Part shown: positions 57,090 to 64,000 of the stretch, one piece after another
How the letters are laid out: each line of letters opens with the position of its first letter
How positions within the stretch are numbered: the first letter of the stretch is position 1
Position numbers and translations under genes: made by a program
Assembly: GCA_034440635.1 (NCBI GenBank)
Contig: JAOTON010001929.1
Coordinates: 124,001 to 188,000 of the forward strand
Origin: Lepas anatifera
Lineage: Eukaryota > Arthropoda > Thecostraca > Lepadidae
Length of the DNA stretch: 64,000 nucleotides
Reading direction: 5' to 3'
The notes under the pieces: generated by a model
The model's input: only the letters and a program-made list of their open reading frames with translations
Database searches by the model: none
What the model was told of the DNA's origin: nothing

Positions 57090-57968
57090 TCAGCTGTTGG
57101 TAGATTGAATGGTACGTTCAGCCAACCCATCACCCTCTGGATGGTACGGTGACGAGCGCCTCTTCTCGATGCCCAGACTCTCACAAAGGCGGTTCATCAG
57201 CTGACCGTCCATGTTATGGGCCTGGTCTGTAATGATTTGAAGCGGCGGTCCGTGTCTGTAGATCCACTCGGACCTAACAGCTTCACATACTGTCTCAGCA
57301 CACTGATCTTTAAGGGCAACAAGTTCCACATACCTCGAGAAGACATCCACAATGACGACAAAGTGTCTGTATCCACCCTGCGACCATGGCAGTGTGGTTA
57401 TATCCATGGCTATCGTACTGCGTGGAGTAGTGTCGCCCGTATCGAATGACTGTGAAGTCTCCTTTGGAGCATATGACCTCTTATTTCTCTGACAGACTTC
57501 ACATGCTGCACAAAGAGTCTAGACGTAGGAGTACATCCCGACCCAGAAGTACCTGTCCCGAATACATTTGTAAGTTTTGTCAACACCCGCATGATGCATC
57601 GCATGTTCTCGCTCAAATACGGCGCGCCGCATTGAGCAAGGCACGACGATCTGCGACTTGCGCATGAGCAGACCTTTCTCCAGCCTCATACCGCCATAGG
57701 ATTTGTACCTTCCTCTTTTTACTTTTCCGCCTGCCTGCAACTGGCGGACAGCGTACATAACATTCGTATCGTCCTGCTGAGCCAGGCTGATCTCGTCCAA
57801 GAAAGTGGGGACTTCATCAACAGTATATACATGTCTCTCAAAGAACTCATTCTCATCATTCACACCAGGATCCACCTCAGATTCCAACCTGCTCAGAAAA
57901 ATGAGGGGCAGCATGCTTTGTGCCCTTTCTGTAAATGACAGTGTAGTTGAGATTCTCCAACTCAGCAA
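57090..57968 (-). pseudogene. Integrase zinc-binding and catalytic part of gypsy-type element
   Basis: The upstream frame has the H-H-type segment (REHAMHHAGVDKTY) and the CIRDRYFWVGM strand. The catalytic part reads MDITTLPWSQGGYRHFVVIV, then a mid-domain position where I expect the second catalytic aspartate (IITDQAHNMDG), and SPYHPEGDGLAERT with the glutamate. The pieces are in different frames, so this copy is not functional. Confidence 0.78.
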
Positions 57969-58287
57969 TCCACCTGGCGAACTTCCGACGGGGGTCCTGT
58001 TGGCGTCTGAGCCAGGTTAACGGGTTATGATCACTGACAAGAATGACATGGGGCGCTGCATTCATGTAAACACTCCACTTTCGGGTCGCGGAAATGAGAG
58101 CCCAGCACTCTATCTCAGATGCTGAGTAATTCTGCTGAGTTGGAGTGAGCCCTGAGGAGTAATAAGCCAACGGCCTTAATCGACCCTTTGTGTCTTCCTG
58201 GGAGAGAATAGCGCCTACTCCCGAGCAAGAACCATCCACCTCCCCGAGCAAGAGCCATCCACCTCGACGAAGAAAGGCTTGTTCCAC
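57877..58287 (-). pseudogene. RNase H region of gypsy-type element
   Basis: Contains EVDGSCSGVGAILSQ, YSASEIECWALI and VSDHNPLTWL, the usual RNase H blocks. A 23-bp tandem duplication at about 58,224-58,268 shifts the frame between this region and the preceding RT. Confidence 0.8.
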
Positions 58288-59259
58288 TGCGGGAAAGCGA
58301 GTACCATGTCTGATGACAAAATATCTCGCAACTTAACGAAGCTGCGCTCACATTCGACCGACCAATGCCAGCTGACACTCGCCCTGGTTAGCCCGTATAG
58401 TGGAGCAGCCACCTCAGCCATTCGTGGAATGAACGGTCTGTAGTAATTGACCATGCCCAGGAACCTCAGAAGCTCCTTCTTACTTGTTGGTCTCGGGCAA
58501 CTCTTGATTGCCCTCAGGTTCTCTGACAGTGATGAACAGCCATCAGGGGAAACCTCATGCCCGAGGAACGGGCCTCTATCATACCCGAAACGACATTTAT
58601 CATGTCTCAGCTGCATGTTAGCAGACTGGAACCTGCCCAGTGCCTGCTCCAGATCCGTGAGGTGCTCCTCAAAGTTGTCTGAAAAACAACAGACATCATC
58701 AATGTATGCCACAGCGTTCTTCGCCCCTTTGAGCACCGAGTCTATGGCTCGTTGATAGGTACTCTGACTGTTACAGAGCCCGAAAGCCATCACGTTCATT
58801 TCTTACTGGCCTCTGGGAACTGAGAACGCCGTCTTCTGGCGGTCTACCTCCTCCATCTCTATACTCCAGTAGGCACTGGCACAGTCCAGAAATGAATACA
58901 GTTTGCTCCCATGCATTCTATCGAACAAATCTTTGGCGTTGGGGAGGGGATAGGCGTCTTTCTCTGTAACTGAGTTTAGCGACCGATAGTCAATGACGAA
59001 ACGTTGGGATCCATCACGTTTCTTTACGAGGATCACACCACTGCTCCATGGAGACTGATGGTCTGCATATGCCATTAGAGAGCATCTCCTCTACTTGCCT
59101 GTTGACTTCCCTCTCGCTATCTGGTGACATCCTCCGCATCTTTTGTTTCACAGGCTTTGCATCGTTGGTCACAATCCTGTGTGTACCCTTATTGCAAAGG
59201 GAAGGTTTCTTTGGGTTCTTGGCCCCGACAGAGTCATACTTTTGGAGCAGACTGTGCAA
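58215..59259 (-). pseudogene. Reverse transcriptase of gypsy-type element, interrupted
   Basis: The frames contain VEEMLSNGICRPSVS, DGSQRFVIDYRSLNSVT, the FLDCASAYWSI block and YIDDVCCFSDN (the YxDD active site), then NYYRPFIPRMAEVAAPLYGL. There is a stop codon at 58,800-58,802 and a frame change near 59,045, so the gene is inactive. Confidence 0.85.
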
Positions 59260-59354
59260 TCTCTGCTTTTACTCTGGTTGGAGGGCTGGGTTAACATCAA
59301 ATTTAAGGTTCTCAGCCACACCCTGTTCAACCCGTGCCACATCCACTCTGCCCC

Positions 59355-60671
59355 CTACCTTCCCCCAATTAGCATTACATTTGTGGTGTACCACTTGTCG
59401 CCAAGGCGTATCCTATGCCCTTCCCAATCAAACTCTATCGAAGGGAACTGTGACAAAAATGAGCGTCCTAGAAGCACCGTATCGTCATAGGCATCTAGCA
59501 CTGTGAATGTGTGATGCCATAGTACAACCACCAGCCAGCCCAACAGTTAACTCAGCATGGCCAAACACAGGTATCCTGACATCTTCAACACCAACAACAT
59601 GTCCCTTAGTCTGACGCTTGATCGTTTTAAGTAAGCCTAGCTTCAGTAAAGAACCCTTATCCACAACGCTTGGGCCAGCACCTGAATCTATTATGGCACT
59701 GGTTTCTTGACCATCAAGATGCAGGGTGAGAAGCACAGCATTTTCATCAAAAGACTTAAACATATCATTGTTTTCTACATTACCCACTATGGTGACGTTG
59801 CAGTGGGTGAGGTTATGCCCCTTGGCACCACAGCGTGGGCACCTCTTGTCAGGACAGGTCCTCATCATGTGCCCTCCACCACAGATAAAGCACCTTCCCC
59901 TGAAGTTGGATGTAGTCTGGCGAAGGGATGAGTGTTTCCCATTCCTGCTGGAGTGGGCGACCCGAGCCACATTGCCCTCAGCAGGCAGATTGGTTTCAAC
60001 CATGCTATCTTGCTGTAATACATGGTCTCCTAGCTGACGAGTGGCAGCACTGTTGCAGCTGCCAGGAGCTGGTGAAGAGCATCTCATCACTCGAGGAAAC
60101 ATGGATTCCCCAGACACTTCCTGAAGCTTGTATCCCACATCAAGAGGAACACCACGCTCTACCATCCAAGACTTGACTTTGACCATGAATGCTCTTGCTG
60201 TTTCATCTGTCACATCATTGTCAGCCAGCCAGGACTTGGCCCTGCTTTGCACTTCCTTGGGCAACTGAGCGCACATGATGGAACACACAAGGTCTATCTT
60301 AGCTTCAGCCTGGCGGGCCATGCGCTTCAGTTTGTAGAAAAAAAAATCGTCAATCTGCACTCCTGGAAGCCAGTTGCATCTGCAGAGACCTTGCATGGCA
60401 GCATACTTGTCCACTGGAGGATCCAATGTCTTCATGCTCTCAAATGCTGCACCCAACTTAGTCTCCTTGTTCACCAGTTACGGACTAACTCCACTTCTGC
60501 AGGCCTTCTCTTTAAGTACGCTGGGAGTAATCCAATAACAAACTTCTCCCCTCCTTCAGTCAACAGACATGAAGCCACTGCAGCTTTAAAAGCTGGCTCC
60601 CAGTCTTCAGTAGGATCTCCATCAAGAAGAGGAGGAATTGCTAGATGCGAGAACTGCTGAGAGTGTGACAT
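59355..60671 (-). pseudogene. Gag and protease of gypsy-type element, with frame breaks
   Basis: Starts at 60,671 with a short gag frame ending in a stop near 60,471. A long frame (60,474-59,485) continues with gag and two CCHC-like knuckles (CFICGGGHMMRTC, CPRCGAKGHNLTHC). Next comes an aspartic protease motif, AIIDSGAGPSVV, and in another frame LLGRSFLSQFPSIEFDWEG. The gag start is immediately preceded by the inverted LTR fragment. Confidence 0.75.
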
Positions 60672-60683
60672 GACCTCAGATTT

Positions 60684-60741
60684 TATTATTTCTTCATTTA
60701 TACGGAATAAACTCTGCCAGCAAGGTATTCTTTGTCTGAGT
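60684..60741 (+). repeat. LTR-end segment in inverted orientation beside gag
   Basis: Reverse complement of 56,028-56,085 with one mismatch. In a normal element a direct, not inverted, LTR copy would be found upstream of gag. Confidence 0.93.
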
Positions 60742-61652
60742 CCGAAAGCTTTCCAACACTATGGTTACCATAGGATGCACTACTGTATCTCATCCTCCCA
60801 GTGTTTTCCTTCACACTTGTTCACCTCCTCCTCCATATGATGGTGCTCATTTTCGTCTTTCCACCCCTTAGTAACAGTCTTACCTGTTTTACTTACCTGG
60901 TGTGTTCCATCCATGTATTGATCAGTCTTAAGGATTCAGTACTAGGACTAGTGGAGTAAAGACAGAAACTTCACATTAAATGACAGGCTGTTCAACCATG
61001 GTTTGGTACTGTATATGTTTATTGTGTCAACATATCATACACATTAGTGGGCGAAAGGGTCACATGATTTATCACCCTCTACAAAACTTGAAATATACAA
61101 AACTGAAATTATAAATAGCCCTCATTCCAGCAATCCCACTGATCAACCAGGGAAGCCTGCCAGCTGCCATCATGGGACCCGGTTTCTAACATGATTTTTT
61201 TTTACAGAAACATAATACAAATAAAACGAAGAACATAGATGATTAGAAAATAACTGGTCCCACAAGATCATATATAACAATTATTAAAGGGCCCCCTTAA
61301 CATACAGCTCTGCCTCCACTATTTGCACTTCCAAATATATAATTATGGGTGAAATATACATTTATATCATGCTTTCACCCAAAAGTATGGAGATTTTACA
61401 TTTATTGGTGTAGTGTTACAACTAAAGTATGTGTGGAATGTGAAACTATGTTTCTGATTAAGTTCAGTGGGTTAACACACTATAGAGCTCCATCCTCACC
61501 CATATTTAAGTCATTGAACATTCTAAAATTCACTGATATTACTGTGCAACAAAAACTCCTTATTCTTCACCGGTTTTTTGAATAATGATCTGCCAGATTC
61601 ATACTCTGTCTTCTTTGAACTAACTAGGCAGCATAGAACCACAAGAAGGATT
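60742..61652. other. No gene seen
   Basis: AT-rich sequence between two retroelements. Short open frames lack any domain signal. Confidence 0.4.
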
Positions 61653-61682
61653 ACACATACATACATACATACATACATACAT
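61653..61682. repeat. (TACA)n tail of LINE
   Basis: Tetranucleotide run preceded on the - strand by AATAAATG, the usual look of a LINE 3' tail ending in short tandem repeats. Confidence 0.85.
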
Positions 61683-62209
61683 TTATTTCGGTTATCAACA
61701 AGTACAATGACAGTTCTGATACCTATCGATTGGCGCAAAAGCGTCTAGCGCTTGACTCTTGGCGCCTCTCGACAACATTGGCGAATTCAAGTGCCACGGT
61801 CGCACCACCCTTGGCCCATGGCCGCTCACCCGACAGTCACACACAGGATACCCACAACGGCGTCGGCGTCCTTTGCATAAATTGTTGAAGAGTTCAATGT
61901 GAGAATCTTTTGGTGTTTGATATAAATTTCAGGGTTTCTTTCGCTATCGCTCGATTTGTGTCATCGTTTCCATTTCCTCCATGCAGCAGCATCTTAAGTT
62001 TTTGTTCAGTTGATAAATTTGAAAATTCTGTGGCGATTATGGTCGATATATTTCGGTGGAGGACATTTCTCTGCACTGTATAATTTACGCAATGAATAAG
62101 AAAATGTTTCGTATTTTCGTTTTGATGACCATAGCTGCAGAATGGGTTTCGGCTCCGAGGATTTGATAAATGTGGCCATTTAATTTGGACATGTCAACTC
62201 TGAGTTGCG

Positions 62210-63960
62210 TCAAAAGGAGTTCAAAATTTTGTTGCCGTACGAGTAGTATTTTAGAGGTTGTTGAACAGAGAAATATTCGACTACATGGTTTTTAAATGAT
62301 TTGTGCGATTGAATGGTTCTTATTGGTTCTGGAAGCTCATTATATTGTTTTATTGCGCTTGGCAAGAACGAGTTACTGAAGTTACACGTTCTAGTCAATA
62401 GTTCCGTTCTTTGGTTTCGGTTACGTAATTCTCTGTTAGCCGTTGCGTTGCGTATATTAGGAAGAGTGGTTTTGATGTATTGGGGAATATCGTCATTTAG
62501 TAGTTTTCGTAAGAAGTGAAGTTTGTGGATTTTACGTCGATTTCTTAGGCTATTCCAACCTAGATCTAATCTTAATTTTTCTGTAGAGGTTCTAGGTAGT
62601 GTTTTAGTAACGAGTCTTGCCGCCCTGTTTTGTAATCTTTCAAGCCTCAGACAATCTGCTGCCGTTATGATTCCGTCGTAAATTATATCGCAATAATCAA
62701 AATGAGGCATGATATAAGTGCTATAAATATAGTTAAGGATTGGTCGAGATAAATATGGGGCGATTGGGTAAAGAGGACCTAGAGTGATATTAACTTTTCT
62801 GACAATGTTGTCTACATGTGAGTGCAATCTTAGGTCTTTTGAGAAATTCATGCCTAAATGTTTGTGCTCGTTAACATCCGGGATGATTTTGCCGTCAAAA
62901 ATTAATTGTGGGGGTTCTGCATTCTTCTGTAGGAAAAGGTTTGCTGAATAGTTTTTGAGGCATTGAAAGTAATGAGCCAATTCTTACCATACTCTTGAAT
63001 TTTAGAGAGATCATTTTGGAGGGATGCTTGAACCTCTTGAACATTTTCAGGTTTGTGTCGAGCAAATAGGCAAGTATCGTCAGCAAACAACAGAATTTCG
63101 TTCCTAACTTTAGTAGAAAGGTCGTTTAGATATAGAAGGGCAAGCAGGGGCCCAATAACGGAACCCTGCGGGCATCCTGCATTCAGTGTCAATAAAGAAG
63201 ACGAAGTGTCGTCGACAATGACCCTCTGCTGTCTGTCTGTCAGATATGAGCGTAACCAGTTGATGATGTTAGTCAGTCCAAATTCATGTTCACATTTGTG
63301 AGAAGCCCTTTGTGCCAAATTTTGTCGAAGTGGCGACTGATATCCAGGTATAGGACTGTGGCGTTTTTTCTTTGTCTAAGGATTCGTAAAGGGCGTGCGT
63401 CAGGTAAAACAGTTGAAGTTGTGTCCCATGTCCTGGTCTGTATCCACTTTGTCTTTCAGTAAGGAGGTGATTGTCAGTAAGATGCTGGTAGATTTTTCTA
63501 CAAACAATTTTTTCGAACACTTTCGACACACAAGACAGAAGACTTATTGGTCGATAATTGGCAACGTCGGCTGTACTACCTTTATTTTTATAAATGGGCT
63601 TAACATTGGCTACCTTCCAAGACTCTGGGAATATACCTAAATGGAGTGATTTATTGAAAAGCCTCGAGAGAGGTTCTGATATTATTATTGCGGTGAGCTT
63701 TAATAATTTTACGGGTATTTTATCTGGACCAGTAGATTTATTCTTACTCAAGCCGTTAATAGTTTTAAGCACTTCCTGTTCACTTATAACAAAGGATTCT
63801 AAATTTGGTACTACAATATTTTGCAAATGATGAACTATTGCTCTGTCAGAATCAGGTAAATATGTTTGGGCGGCAAAATAGGAATTTAGTAGCTCAGCTT
63901 TTTCCAGATCATCTACGACGAGTTGTTCAGAAGTGTTTATTAGAGGCGGAATGTCAGATT
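62210..63960 (-). pseudogene. LINE ORF2 reverse transcriptase with frameshifts
   Basis: Motifs in order: STGPDKIPVKLLK, NYRPISLLSCVSKVFEKIV, SGYRPGHGTQ, CPQGSVIGPLLALLYLNDL, FADDTCLF (active site), KHLGMNFSKDLRLHSHVDNI, and the C-terminal RLERLQNRAARLVTK and NSFLPSAIKQYNELP segments. Frame changes near 63,300 and 62,950 and a stop near 63,960 show that the copy is dead. Confidence 0.85.
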
Positions 63961-64000
63961 TTTATGTTGCCGACCATTTTTCGAAGCGTTTGGTGATATT

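Larger units (their letters stand above)
56028..60741 (-). mobile_element. Degraded Ty3/gypsy-type LTR retroelement with inverted end repeats
   Basis: The - strand order is gag, zinc knuckles, protease, reverse transcriptase, RNase H and integrase, as in Ty3/gypsy. A polypurine tract (56,263-56,272) precedes a TGATGTTG-starting 3' LTR-like segment with a GGAATAAACTCTG polyadenylation-like site. At the gag end the last 58 bp of this LTR reappear in opposite orientation (60,684-60,741), so no normal 5' LTR is present. Several frames are broken. Confidence 0.8.
61653..64000 (-). mobile_element. Degraded non-LTR retrotransposon (LINE), truncated by window edge
   Basis: Runs on the - strand from beyond the right edge to the ATGT tail at 61,653. 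Reverse transcriptase motifs appear in order across three frames. An unrecognised 550-bp 3' UTR follows the stop at 62,210. The clade is uncertain (Jockey/CR1-like group). Confidence 0.82.

Overview
The window looks like nuclear DNA of an arthropod, quite possibly a crustacean. It has intron-containing animal genes, many mobile elements, and long arrays of TTAGG, the common arthropod telomere unit, together with variant units. I cannot name the species. A barnacle-like or other crustacean origin is only a guess from GC-rich exons and heavy minisatellite and MITE load.

Left third (1-26.8 kb). The 3' half of a RIM-binding protein gene runs on the + strand from 2,529 to 11,487, with seven exons carrying two SH3 domains and a Gly/Ala/Pro-rich tail. 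Its 5' part lies outside the window or was not recognised. It converges on a complete six-exon BCCIP homologue on the - strand (16,748 down to 13,136). BCCIP has a single-base frameshift in exon 2 and minisatellites crowded against its splice sites. From 16.8 to 26.8 kb there is no firm gene. That stretch holds a sharp TTGGG-to-TTAGG array (19.5-20.0 kb), an isolated exon-like ORF at 20.8 kb, a foldback repeat and nested TTAA-flanked elements.

Middle (26.8-37.5 kb). A three-exon + strand gene encodes a predicted 1,784-residue, mostly disordered protein. It has about 31 SQ sites, a repeated aromatic-x-S-Q motif, and a C-terminus resembling the RAD51-binding motif of RAD51AP1/RAD51AP2. It is a candidate recombination/DNA-damage factor and neighbours BCCIP, itself a BRCA2 partner in other animals. 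That shared theme may be coincidence.

Right part (37.5-64 kb). This is essentially all repeats. (1) A family of roughly 0.85-1.3 kb elements bounded by TTAA (piggyBac-like ends), with cores packed with AGGTCA/TGACCT half-sites. Two copies share one TTAA, and one pair is nested. (2) A 5,156-bp transposon (48,872-54,027) with terminal GGTATTATGG, perfect 9-bp target duplications, long inverted termini containing TTAGG and TCAGG arrays, and a 707-codon transposase-like ORF. A 991-bp foldback relative (54,554-55,544) also has a perfect 9-bp duplication, and removing it leaves a LINE reading frame open. This family is my best candidate for a previously undescribed system. (3) A broken Ty3/gypsy-type retroelement (56.0-60.7 kb, - strand) with a partial LTR in inverted orientation next to gag. 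(4) A degraded non-LTR retrotransposon running off the right edge.

All exon joins are inferred from splice signals and phase only. No transcript or database evidence was available.
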